Assembly (NCBI GenBank): GCA_021789565.1
Contig: JAJYJL010000466.1
Location: 1-6,672 of the forward strand
Reading direction: 5' to 3'
DNA from: Acidobacteriota bacterium
GTDB taxonomy: Bacteria; Acidobacteriota; Terriglobia; UBA7540
Length of the DNA: 6,672 nucleotides
Of the stretch, positions 1 through 6,509 are shown piece after piece. Every line of letters starts with the position of its first letter. Position 1 is the first letter of the stretch. The translations under genes were made by a program, and so were the position numbers. The notes under the pieces are model-generated. The model was given only the letters and a program-made list of their open reading frames with translations, was not told the origin of the DNA and did no database searches.

Positions 1-378
1 CGGAGCCAGATGGCCGAAGGACTGCTGCGCCACGAAGCCGGACCGTCGTGTCAAGCCTTCAGTGCCGGAACAAAGCCCACCCATGTCCGGCCGGAAGCGA
101 TTGCTGTGATGCGAGAAGCCGGAATTGACATTTCCCGTCATCATTCGAAGTCAGTGGAAGAATTTCTCCGGCAGGATTTCGATTACGTCATCACTGTGTG
201 TGACAACGCACAGGAGACGTGCCCGGTCTTCCCGGCAAGGACCCGCCGTATTCATTGGAGTGTTGAGGACCCTGCTGCGGTAGAGGGTGGCACAGAGGAA
301 AGACTGGATGCGTTTCGTCGAGCGAGGAATGAGCTACAAGAAAGAATGCGAGCCTTCGTCCGGGAGCATGCTATATAA
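1..378 (+). CDS. arsC: Arsenate reductase, thioredoxin-coupled type (5'-truncated by window edge)
   Basis: Reduces arsenate to arsenite in the cytoplasm, with reducing power from thioredoxin; low-molecular-weight phosphatase fold. The reading frame is open from base 1: codons before the ATG at position 10 read R-S-Q, so the visible start is RSQMAEG. This is the end of the family's CxxNSxRSQMAEG P-loop, so ATG 10 is internal and the nucleophilic cysteine with about a dozen residues lies outside the window. Counting from Met10, Cys64 and Cys71 are spaced seven apart in VCDNAQETCPVFP, matching the Cys82/Cys89 relay pair of Staphylococcus aureus ArsC. The following HWSVEDPA matches the conserved DP loop (Asp87, the expected general acid). 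The GIDIS...SKSVEEF segment is also typical. The C-terminus is complete, ending in TAA. It converges on the minus-strand gene ending at 529. Other ars genes would be expected upstream but are not visible. Confidence 0.9.
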   Translation, partial: RSQMAEGLLRHEAGPSCQAFSAGTKPTHVRPEAIAVMREAGIDISRHHSKSVEEFLRQDFDYVITVCDNAQETCPVFPARTRRIHWSVEDPAAVEGGTEERLDAFRRARNELQERMRAFVREHAI

Positions 379-528
379 CCCGAAGAAGGCCTGTCGAACC
401 CGTAAAGAAAGCAGCCTTCCGATCTCAAGGGACCTGAGCCAAGCGCCCTGCTGCTGATCGCGCCAATTTGCGAAAAGGGCGAAGAGTCCGGCCAGAATTC
501 CAGTAATGCGAAGACGTCTCCATGCTGC

Positions 529-1356
529 CTAGCTGTTGGCAAGCGGAAGCCTGACCGGCTGTTCGAGAGTGAAGTTCAACACCGTTTCACTGGGCACGTG
601 AACCTGCTGGCCGTGGGTCAGTACGGTGCTGGCGGCTCCTGCACCTGCGCCAACACCAGCTCCGATGGCCGCTCCTTTGCCGCCGCCTGCGATGGCCCCA
701 ATTACGGTACCAGCCAGCGCGCCGATGCCAGCCCTCGTGGCCGTTTGACGACCTCGTGACTTGCCCTGGACTTGGTAGTCACCGGTCACGATGCTGTGCG
801 TTGCGCCATTCAGTACAATGCCCGTCAGCACCAGCCGGAGCTCAGATTGGCCCTGAACGCGGCCGGCGGACTTCACCTGCTCCAGCTTGCCGTACACCGT
901 GGTCCCTTTGGCCGCAACCTGCGTGGAATCCACAATCAGGGGTTCCTCCAGGCTCGCCTGAAAACTGTCGCCTACCTGGTTCCGGTTCGAATCGATGCCA
1001 TCGATCATCCGCACAACGAGGTGAGTGCCGGCGGGAACCAGAACTCCCACTCCCGTGGAATTCGCCGCCGTTGCCTGAGGCGCCTGCACAACGGGCGCGG
1101 GAGTTGGCTCCGCAGGTGCAGCAGCAGACGAAGATGACGTGTCGTCGCCGAAAGTTATGGAATCGATGTCAGAAACCGCATAGTGCTTAAGCTGGTTGTT
1201 GGTGTAGAAGGTAACTTGAGAATCCGTGCCACCCAGGTATTTCCCCTGGAGGGTCTGCCCATTCTTGAACTTTATGCTGTCAGCGTGCAATAGAGGGGCG
1301 AGGAAGCAAACTGCAACAATCACCGCCCACCAGGATCGAGTCCTAAAAGCGTTCAT
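529..1356 (-). CDS. Exported envelope protein with SH3-like segment and C-terminal glycine zipper
   Basis: A 275-residue protein of unknown specific function. Residues 1-25 form a signal peptide: basic MNAFRTRSWW, a hydrophobic core, then a likely cut after HA25. Residues 26-70 (DSIKFKNGQTLQGKYLGG...ITFG) look like a small beta-barrel, SH3/Sm-like segment. Residues 71-101 are a Ser/Ala/Pro-rich linker. Residues 107-195 are beta-rich (VPAGTHLVVRMIDGIDS..., then GTTVYGKLEQV) and loosely resemble the beta domain of TrbI/VirB10-like proteins. Residues 209-242 are a Gly/Ala-rich glycine zipper with GxxxG spacing, suited to packing in or against a membrane. The tail 253-275 returns to beta-type sequence. 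The start is supported by AAGGAGG at 1363-1369, six bases before the ATG. It lies 183 bases downstream of the aldo/keto reductase on the same strand, so co-transcription is uncertain. Placement in the periplasm or outer envelope is inferred from the signal peptide and zipper. Confidence 0.8.
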   Translation of the reverse strand: MNAFRTRSWWAVIVAVCFLAPLLHADSIKFKNGQTLQGKYLGGTDSQVTFYTNNQLKHYAVSDIDSITFGDDTSSSSAAAPAEPTPAPVVQAPQATAANSTGVGVLVPAGTHLVVRMIDGIDSNRNQVGDSFQASLEEPLIVDSTQVAAKGTTVYGKLEQVKSAGRVQGQSELRLVLTGIVLNGATHSIVTGDYQVQGKSRGRQTATRAGIGALAGTVIGAIAGGGKGAAIGAGVGAGAGAASTVLTHGQQVHVPSETVLNFTLEQPVRLPLANS

Positions 1357-1539
1357 ACAATGCCTCCTTGCTTCCAGTCATCAATACTTTGAAGCTGAAT
1401 TGTCAGTCCGAGATGCCCCCCTCCGGAAGCTGCAAAGCGACCAAAGGCAGGACTTCGACTGCTCCCATTCCCAATCATCAACCCTAATTCAAGCTACTCT
1501 TTTTCCTGAAGCTGCGGCAAGCAATTTTAACGCCGCGGC

Positions 1540-2511
1540 TTACTGTGACCATTCGGTCACCTGTCGCACCCAGCGATGCTTGACGAGTTCCGCCTGGAGT
1601 TCCGGCGGCAGTGGACCGGCGTCGCTGGCAGCGATATTCGCCTCGACGTGCCGAAGCTTCCGCATGCCTGGAATAATCGTGCTGACGGTGGGATTGCCGA
1701 GGATGAACCGCAGCGCCATTTCCGGCATCGTCATCCCTTCGGGAACCAGAGGCTTCAGCGCGTCGGCGTGCTCCACGCTGCTCTTCAGGTTTTCCGGGAC
1801 GAAATAGGTGCGGCGCCAGTCGTCTTCAGGCCAGGTAGAATCCATTGACAGCTTCCCCGTCAAAGAGCCCTCGTCAAACGGAACCCGCGCAATCACCCCG
1901 ACGTTCATCTCCTGGCAGGCCGGGAAGAGTTCATCCTCGGGGTTCTGGTCAAAGATGTTGTAAATCACCTGCACGGCGTCCACCAAACCGCTTTTCACAG
2001 CGCGCACTCCATTCCACGGTTCCCAGCGGTTGATGCTGATTCCAACGGCGTGGACCAATCCCTGGCGGCGCAAGTCGTCCAACTTCCTGGACCAGCGATC
2101 GTCTTCCACCCAGGAATCCTCCCAGGTGTGGAACTGCATGAGGTCAAAACTCTCAAGGCCCGCGTTCTTCAGGCTGCTGTGAACATAGTGCTCGATATGG
2201 TCAGGAGGGAAACAATCATCCAGAGTGTAATCGCGACGGCTCGGCCACTGCTCGTTTTTCGGCGGAATCTTAGTCGCCGTGTAGAGCTTCTTTTCCGGGT
2301 TGGCCCGGACAAGCTTGCCCAGCAATTCTTCACTGTGGCCGCTGCCGTAAGCCCAGGCCGTGTCAAAAAAGTTGCAACCCAGGTCCACAGCACGCTGAAG
2401 GGACCGGAGTGATTCCTCGTCGTCGGATCCCGTCCAGCCCGCCATGCCCCACATGCCGTATCCCATCTCACTCACCATCCAGCCTGTCCGTCCGAACTTT
2501 CGGTATTTCAT
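1540..2511 (-). CDS. Aldo/keto reductase family oxidoreductase
   Basis: Cytosolic NAD(P)H-dependent reductase of the aldo/keto reductase superfamily; substrate not predictable. With the start at 2511 it has 323 residues, the usual family size. It opens MKYRKFGRTGWMVSEMGYG, the typical first beta strands. The catalytic tetrad is complete: Asp50 and Tyr55 in FFDTAWAYG, Lys81 in TATKI, His128 in MQFHTW. Later family signatures are present: GLVHAVGIS (151-159), QVIYNIFDQ (181-189, the usual substrate/cofactor-face strand), GVIARVPFDEGSLTGK (205-220), and STIIPGMRKLRHVEAN (277-292), which is the C-terminal cofactor phosphate-binding segment. An in-frame ATG 40 codons upstream (2631) exists, but the added residues have no family character and no ribosome site, so the shorter start is preferred. 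There is no signal peptide. It is transcribed toward the SH3/glycine-zipper gene and away from the glycosyltransferase. Confidence 0.92.
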   Translation of the reverse strand: MKYRKFGRTGWMVSEMGYGMWGMAGWTGSDDEESLRSLQRAVDLGCNFFDTAWAYGSGHSEELLGKLVRANPEKKLYTATKIPPKNEQWPSRRDYTLDDCFPPDHIEHYVHSSLKNAGLESFDLMQFHTWEDSWVEDDRWSRKLDDLRRQGLVHAVGISINRWEPWNGVRAVKSGLVDAVQVIYNIFDQNPEDELFPACQEMNVGVIARVPFDEGSLTGKLSMDSTWPEDDWRRTYFVPENLKSSVEHADALKPLVPEGMTMPEMALRFILGNPTVSTIIPGMRKLRHVEANIAASDAGPLPPELQAELVKHRWVRQVTEWSQ

Positions 2512-2778
2512 CGTTCTCCCTTCAGGAACTTTGAATTTGCACTTAAAAGTTTCCACCGCTGCGATTGGAGTATCAGGCCATCGCGCGGCGCTCGTGCCGT
2601 CGCAAGATATAGCTCGGCTTGCCGTGAGCAAGCTTCAACCTGTTCATCCTAATCCCCGCCAGCGCACGATGACAACGCTCGAAATATGCACGGCGCGCTC
2701 CGCCGTAGCCAACAGCCCTCCAAAAGGCTGCCAATTCTGCGCTGAATCCGAAACAATGTTTGCGCTGTCCGTTGTATC
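2512..2778. other. Divergent intergenic spacer
   Basis: This 267-base gap separates the minus-strand aldo/keto reductase from the plus-strand glycosyltransferase, so promoters for both should lie here. I could not find a convincing -35/-10 pair for either direction. TATCAT at 2775-2780 has a -10-like shape but overlaps the first candidate ATG and has no -35 partner. Open frames entering the spacer are extensions or antisense reading and show no family features. Confidence 0.5.
2516..2522 (-). promoter_or_regulatory. Ribosome binding site that sets the aldo/keto reductase start
   Basis: On the minus strand the sequence reads AAGGGAG, followed by four bases (AACG) and the ATG at 2511. It is slightly diverged and close to the start, but no comparable site precedes the alternative ATG at 2631. 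It therefore supports a 323-residue protein over a 363-residue one. Confidence 0.55.
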
Positions 2779-4353
2779 ATGCCACTTTCGATGAGCAAAA
2801 CTTCTGCAAATTCCCGTTTAATATTTGGCCTGGGCTTTATTGCAACTTTCGGAGCAGTGGCCCTGCTCCATTACCCGCTGCTGCGACTGCCTTATCTCTG
2901 GGATGAGGCCGGATACTACATTCCGGCGGCACTCGATTTTTTACGTCATGGTCTCCTCATCCCCCAGAGCACCCTGACGACCGGACACACACCGCTGCTC
3001 TCCATCAGCCTGGCGCTGGCGTGGCGCCTCCTGGGGTATGCTCCGCTGGTAACGCGGCTCACCATGGCGGCGTTTGCTGCCGGAACGCTGGTGGCCCTCT
3101 ACGCGCTGGGCCGCACCCTGGCCAACCGTGAAACTGCATTCTGGGCCTGTATTTTGCTGGGACTCTCGCCCCTTTTTTTCGCCCAAAGCACCCTGGCGCT
3201 TCTGGACCTTCCTGCGGCCTTTACTACCACCGTCGCCGTGTGGGCGCTGCTCCGCCGGCGCATGGACTGGTTTGCCGTCGCGGCGTCGCTTGCCGTGCTG
3301 ACCAAGGAAACTGCCATCGTTATCGTTCCGGTGGCGGTCGTCTTCGTCTGGTTGTACAGAAAGCCTCCTGCCAAAAGCACCTGGTTGTGGCTTGCGGCGC
3401 CGGTTGCCACGCTGTTCGCATGGGCACTTTACTACCATCACCTGACCGGCTACTGGACGGGCAGCGCCACCTACCTCCAGTACAACCTCTATTCCACCCT
3501 GGAACCCGGCCGGATCGCCGTCAGCCTGCTTCGCCGTCTCTACCAGGTGTTTATTGCGGGATTCAACTGGCTGCTTGTTGCTGCTGCGCTCCTGGGTTAC
3601 CGACGGTTGAAGGCCGCACGCAACAGTGACGCCGGGGAACGAACACCAGCAAGCAAGGAATCTTTCACGGGCCTTCGCAGGGAATTCTTCTTCCTCGCTG
3701 CAGGACTGGGTGCCGTCTACATCGTCATGCTCAGCCTGGTGGGTGGCGCAGTGCTCACACGTTACCTGCTGCCTATGTTTCCCTGCTTTTACCTGGCACT
3801 CGTGTTGCTCGTGGAGACCCTGCCGCGTCCGGTGATGCGCGCCGGGTTCGTGCTGGTGGCTGCGGCCTTTGTGGCATCGTGGTTCATCAATCCACCCTAT
3901 CCGTTTGCATATGAAAACAACCTTTCTTACGTTGACTTCGTCCGCTTGCATCAGCAGGCGGCGGAGTGGCTTTCCGCGCAACCCGGTCATCCACGAGTTC
4001 TGACGGCGTGGCCGGCGACAGACGAGCTGAGCCATCCGGAACTAGGCTACGTAAATAGGCCCATGCGGGTCGCCAGCGTGCCGGGGTTCGCCCCGCCGGA
4101 TTTCAGGAACGTTCCCGGCGGTTCTTTTGATCTGCTCTATCTCTACTCGCGCAGGTGGGACCCGCCGGGCAACTGGCTTTTGCGCTATCCGTGGCTCGGG
4201 CGCCTGGCCCGCTACACGCGGCCCATCCACCCCGGCTTTGTAGCCTTCCGCTACAACCTGCATCTGGTGGCGCAATTTCACCGCCGCGGACAGTGGGTGA
4301 TGATCTACGCAAAGGGTCGGCACACGCCTTCGGGCCACTCCACGAATTTCTGA
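2779..4353 (+). CDS. GT-C family integral-membrane glycosyltransferase (ArnT/PMT/RgtA-D-like)
   Basis: A 524-residue polytopic membrane protein, likely moving a sugar from a polyprenyl-phosphate donor to an acceptor on the outer face of the inner membrane. The first membrane span is about residues 14-31. It is followed by an extracytoplasmic loop with WDEAGYY (41-47), whose acidic Asp42/Glu43 pair is where GT-C enzymes carry the catalytic acid. Further family-like points are GHTPLL (69-74), LALLDLPAAF (139-148) and LTKETAIVIVPVA (174-186). Hydrophobic spans continue through about 91-110, 118-136, 165-195, 201-218, 255-273, 302-324, 326-346 and 354-370. Residues 380-524 form a soluble C-terminal part with no recognised motif. 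No Shine-Dalgarno is seen before ATG 2779 or the alternative ATG 2791 (MSKTSAN), so the start is uncertain by four residues. No other glycan genes adjoin it, so donor and acceptor cannot be named. Confidence 0.85.
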   Translation: MPLSMSKTSANSRLIFGLGFIATFGAVALLHYPLLRLPYLWDEAGYYIPAALDFLRHGLLIPQSTLTTGHTPLLSISLALAWRLLGYAPLVTRLTMAAFAAGTLVALYALGRTLANRETAFWACILLGLSPLFFAQSTLALLDLPAAFTTTVAVWALLRRRMDWFAVAASLAVLTKETAIVIVPVAVVFVWLYRKPPAKSTWLWLAAPVATLFAWALYYHHLTGYWTGSATYLQYNLYSTLEPGRIAVSLLRRLYQVFIAGFNWLLVAAALLGYRRLKAARNSDAGERTPASKESFTGLRREFFFLAAGLGAVYIVMLSLVGGAVLTRYLLPMFPCFYLALVLLVETLPRPVMRAGFVLVAAAFVASWFINPPYPFAYENNLSYVDFVRLHQQAAEWLSAQPGHPRVLTAWPATDELSHPELGYVNRPMRVASVPGFAPPDFRNVPGGSFDLLYLYSRRWDPPGNWLLRYPWLGRLARYTRPIHPGFVAFRYNLHLVAQFHRRGQWVMIYAKGRHTPSGHSTNF

Positions 4354-4361
4354 AGAAACGA

Positions 4362-4390
4362 TTGCACGCCGCCAGGGTCAGCGATAAACT
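4362..4390 (+). promoter_or_regulatory. Possible sigma-70-type promoter for the exported oxidoreductase
   Basis: TTGCAC at 4362-4367 and TAAACT at 4385-4390 are separated by 17 bases, the preferred spacing, and lie 65 bases before the ATG at 4456. The hexamers match the consensus at only 3/6 and 4/6 positions. The alternative is co-transcription with the glycosyltransferase, which ends only 102 bases before this gene. Confidence 0.22.
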
Positions 4391-4455
4391 CATGCGTCAC
4401 CCGCAGCACAGGGGCGAAACATCATACACGTTTTCATCAGGGAGGAAACCTCACT

Positions 4456-5823
4456 ATGGAAAGCAAACGCATCTCTCGACGCACTTTCATGGGACGCGCT
4501 GCCGGGGCCACCGGAGGCATGCTGGCGGGGCGCGCCATTCACCTGGAGGCCTCGGCGCCGGAGCCTGTGCCGGCCCAGCCGGCTGCCCCCAGCGACACCT
4601 TACGATTCGCCATCATCGGCGTCGGCATGCGCGGCTCGGACCTGCTGAGCAACGCCATCTCGTTGCCGGGCGTTGAATGCGTAGCGGCGTGCGAGCTTTA
4701 CACCGGCCGCCAGGAACTGGCCAGGCAGATTGTGGGCAAACCCATCCAGGTAACCGGGCGCTACCAGGACCTGCTTGATAACAAGGATATCGACTGCATC
4801 ATCGCTCCCGTGCCCGACCACTGGCACCAGCGCATTGTGCTGCAGTGCTGCCAGGCCGGCAAAGACGTTTATGTGGAAAAGCCCATGACCCACGAAGTGC
4901 AGCAGGGTTTCTCGATGATCGAAGCGGCCAAACAGCACAACCGCATCGTGCAGGTGGGCAGCCAGGAACCCAGCTCGGTGATTTACCAGAAGGCCCGCGA
5001 GCTGCTGCGCCAGGGCGTCATCGGCGACGTCTGCCTGGTGGAATCGTCGCTGGGCCGCAACAGTCCCTGCGGCGCCTGGAACTACACCATCCCGCCCGAC
5101 CTTTCTCCCCAGACGCTTGACTGGGAAACGTGGCTGGGGCCGGCGCCGAAGCGTCCGTTTTCCGCTCAGCGGTTCACGCGCTGGCGCAACTGGCGGGATT
5201 ATGGCGAAGGCGCTTCCGGCGATCTGTTTATCCATTCGCTCACCGGCATCCACTACGCGCTGGACGTGACCGCGCCACCCAAACGAGCGGCCACCATGGG
5301 CGGCCTGTTCCACTGGAAGGAGGGCCGCGACGTTCCCGACGTCATCACCACCATCTACGAATATCCCAATTTCCGCGCCACGCTGCGGGTAACGCTCAAC
5401 ACCAGCGATCCCGAAATCTATCGCTTCATGGGCACGCGCGGCATCATGGAAATCCATGGCATCGAAAATCCCAGCGGGTTCACCATCTGGCCGCAGGACG
5501 GTAAGAACCACAGCCCCTGCACGCCCGCCTGGCCGCAGCCGATGTCGGGTGATTACGCGAAGAAGTGGCACGCCGAGCACGACACGCCTCCCGGCGAGGC
5601 GAAGCCGATCGAGGCCACCGGCTACTACGCTCCGCCCAACTACAACGACACGCGCGAGCACCTGTGGAACTTCTTCCAGTCCGTCAAAACGCGCCGGCCT
5701 TCAGTGGAAGACGCCGTGTTCGGCAACAACGCCGCCATCGCCTGCCACATGGCCAACTACGCCTACTTCAATAACGCCATCGCAGTGTGGAACCCCGAGG
5801 AACGCAAGCTCACTTCCGCCTGA
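4456..5823 (+). CDS. Tat-exported Gfo/Idh/MocA-family oxidoreductase
   Basis: A 455-residue NAD(P)-dependent oxidoreductase of the Gfo/Idh/MocA family, which acts on sugars, inositols and related polyols; the exact substrate is unknown. Residues 6-12 are a twin-arginine motif, ISRRTFM, followed by a Gly/Ala-rich core and an Ala/Pro-rich stretch to about residue 46, so export in folded form is predicted. The Rossmann domain begins RFAIIGVGMRGSDLL with GxGxxG at 55-60. PVPDHWHQRIVLQCCQAGKDVYVEKPMTH (118-146, given only by its key points: DHWH 121-124 and EKP 141-143) is the classic nucleotide-pocket segment, with Lys142 the conserved catalytic lysine. The C-terminal sheet domain includes WRNWRDYGEGASGDLFIHS (243-261) and IHYALD (265-270), where His260 or His265 may be the active-site histidine. 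AGGGAGG ends at 4445, ten bases before the ATG. The length suits the exported subgroup common in Acidobacteriota and Planctomycetota. Confidence 0.92.
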   Translation: MESKRISRRTFMGRAAGATGGMLAGRAIHLEASAPEPVPAQPAAPSDTLRFAIIGVGMRGSDLLSNAISLPGVECVAACELYTGRQELARQIVGKPIQVTGRYQDLLDNKDIDCIIAPVPDHWHQRIVLQCCQAGKDVYVEKPMTHEVQQGFSMIEAAKQHNRIVQVGSQEPSSVIYQKARELLRQGVIGDVCLVESSLGRNSPCGAWNYTIPPDLSPQTLDWETWLGPAPKRPFSAQRFTRWRNWRDYGEGASGDLFIHSLTGIHYALDVTAPPKRAATMGGLFHWKEGRDVPDVITTIYEYPNFRATLRVTLNTSDPEIYRFMGTRGIMEIHGIENPSGFTIWPQDGKNHSPCTPAWPQPMSGDYAKKWHAEHDTPPGEAKPIEATGYYAPPNYNDTREHLWNFFQSVKTRRPSVEDAVFGNNAAIACHMANYAYFNNAIAVWNPEERKLTSA

Positions 5824-5885
5824 GCCCGGGGCAGAAGTCCGGAGTGTAAGGAGGGGAGCCTGGCGCCGATCGCGGGCCGGCCGAC

Positions 5886-5934
5886 AAAGGGTTCGAAACA
5901 CCGCCGGCCGGTCTGTGGCGGAAAGCCCTTTTTT
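5886..5934 (+). terminator. Intrinsic terminator downstream of the exported oxidoreductase
   Basis: AAAGGGTT (5886-5893) pairs with AGCCCTTT (5924-5931), including one G-T pair. After an asymmetric interior loop, CCGCC (5901-5905) pairs with GGCGG (5917-5921). The hairpin runs straight into a T run (5929-5934) and a second T run follows at 5939-5944. An alternative, overlapping stem pairs 5871-5883 with 5905-5917 and includes several G-T pairs. The position, 63 bases after the TGA, fits the end of the glycosyltransferase/oxidoreductase transcript. Confidence 0.6.
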
Positions 5935-5990
5935 CACCTTTTTTCAGGCCCGGATCCTTCGTCTCCGTCTGGTTGTTCAGTGGGCATTTT

Positions 5991-6008
5991 ACTGACCCGC
6001 CGGTCAGT
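5991..6008. repeat. Perfect 7-bp inverted repeat, operator- or hairpin-like
   Basis: ACTGACC (5991-5997) and GGTCAGT (6002-6008) are exact inverted copies around a four-base centre, CGCC. The symmetry and the GACC/GGTC half-sites resemble operators of TetR-type regulators, but no regulator gene is present. No T run follows, so it is not an obvious terminator. Confidence 0.5.
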
Positions 6009-6054
6009 GCGACCAGCGGGCCATGCAGAGCCCATTTTGGGACCCCGATTGGGA

Positions 6055-6096
6055 AGGCAGGAGGCAGTAAGCAGCCGGCAGAAAGCAGGAGCCGGC
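6055..6096. repeat. Heptad tandem array, left arm (consensus ARGCAGN)
   Basis: Six consecutive 7-base units. Four match ARGCAGN exactly, the fourth has one change and the last has two. With the preceding GGGA, bases 6051-6075 are the near-exact reverse complement of 6178-6204 (one mismatch and a two-base gap). The arm is therefore the inverted partner of the right array. Confidence 0.65.
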
Positions 6097-6142
6097 GATC
6101 GGGCCGCCGAGATCATGGCCGTCTCCTTGGTTCCGCAGGGTC

Positions 6143-6198
6143 ACTGCCTGCTGCCCTCCGTTTTCTGCTTACGGCCTGCTGCTTACTGCCTACTGCCT
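6143..6198. repeat. Heptad tandem array, right arm (consensus NCTGCYT)
   Basis: Eight consecutive 7-base units in uninterrupted register. Five match NCTGCYT exactly; the second and fifth differ by one base and the third by two. The consensus is the reverse complement of the left array, so the two face each other across about 46 bases. The last two units are identical (ACTGCCT), suggesting recent duplication or slippage. Confidence 0.7.
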
Positions 6199-6205
6199 TT
6201 TCCCA

Positions 6206-6291
6206 GGCCCGGAGGGCCGAAAGATTTTAGCCCACAGCGTCAGCCGTGGGATTCGATTGGCGTTAAAATCTTCTCCAGCCCCGGCAGGGGC
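6206..6291. repeat. Hairpin cluster with two related GC hairpins around an AT-closed stem
   Basis: First hairpin: GGCCC (6206-6210) with GGGCC (6214-6218), then GAAAGA. Middle: an outer stem, AGATTTTA (6222-6229) with TAAAATCT (6264-6271), encloses CCCAC (6231-6235) paired with GTGGG (6246-6250), and a further GC/GC pair around GTCA. Third hairpin: GCCCC (6278-6282) with GGGGC (6287-6291), again followed by GAAAGA. The first and third segments (6203-6224 and 6275-6297) are imperfect direct repeats. Function unknown; it resembles small dispersed intergenic repeats. Confidence 0.6.
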
Positions 6292-6328
6292 GAAAGAAAT
6301 GCGGCTTGATGCATAGGTGCAGGTTGGC

Positions 6329-6387
6329 GTGAGCACAAGCAAGAGCCTCTCGCTTCGCGAGAACGCAGACCCTACAAGGCAAGCGCC
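6329..6387. repeat. 59-bp direct repeat, copy 1
   Basis: Matches 6510-6568 at 53 of 59 positions with no gaps; the core 6339-6387 has only three differences in 49. The core contains TCTCGC (6348-6353), a TTC loop and GCGAGA (6357-6362), a perfect 6-bp hairpin that is identical in both copies. It starts and ends near GCAAG motifs (6339 and 6379). Confidence 0.75.
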
Positions 6388-6400
6388 AGCCCCGAAGAGA

Positions 6401-6428
6401 ATTATGAATTATGAATTTTGAAGGATGA
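6401..6428. repeat. AT-rich heptad tandem array
   Basis: Four 7-base units in a row: two exact copies of ATTATGA, then two diverged units that both keep the final TGA. It lies between the two copies of the 59-bp repeat. The seven-base period is the same as in the GC-rich arrays upstream, though the sequence differs. Confidence 0.6.
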
Positions 6429-6509
6429 AAAAGGCAGAGGCTGGCCGTGGGCAAGCACTTGTCTCTTGCTTTTGCAGGATGCCAGGATCGCGGCGATGAA
6501 TTGCATGGA

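Noticed and set aside
385..419. GAAGGC/GCCTTC inverted repeat between the convergent genes, considered as a terminator
   Set aside because: The stem is only six pairs around a 23-base loop and no T run follows on either strand.
1385..1420. CTGACA with a weak TATTGA downstream on the minus strand, considered as a promoter for the SH3/glycine-zipper gene
   Set aside because: The spacing is only about 14 bases and the -10 element is poor.
2512..2631. 40-residue N-terminal extension of the aldo/keto reductase
   Set aside because: The extension has no family similarity and no ribosome site, while the ATG at 2511 has one and gives the usual family N-terminus.
2941..4035. 364-residue minus-strand open frame opposite the glycosyltransferase
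   Set aside because: Highly polar, His/Gln/Arg-rich translation complementary to a clear membrane protein; typical antisense artefact.
4106..4115. Perfect palindrome GGAACGTTCC
   Set aside because: It lies inside the glycosyltransferase coding sequence and reads naturally as codons; a 10-bp palindrome is expected by chance in a window of this size.
4600..5661. 353-residue minus-strand open frame opposite the exported oxidoreductase
   Set aside because: It is an antisense shadow of a GC-rich gene with full catalytic motifs on the other strand; its Arg/Gly/Ala-rich product has no recognisable features.
6051..6204. MITE with terminal inverted repeats
   Set aside because: The matching ends are explained by tandem heptads, the flanks show no target-site duplication, and the arms differ in unit number.
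5980..6309. 109-residue plus-strand open frame after the terminator
   Set aside because: It reads through the facing heptad arrays and hairpin cluster; the protein is low-complexity repeat translation without a clear ribosome site.
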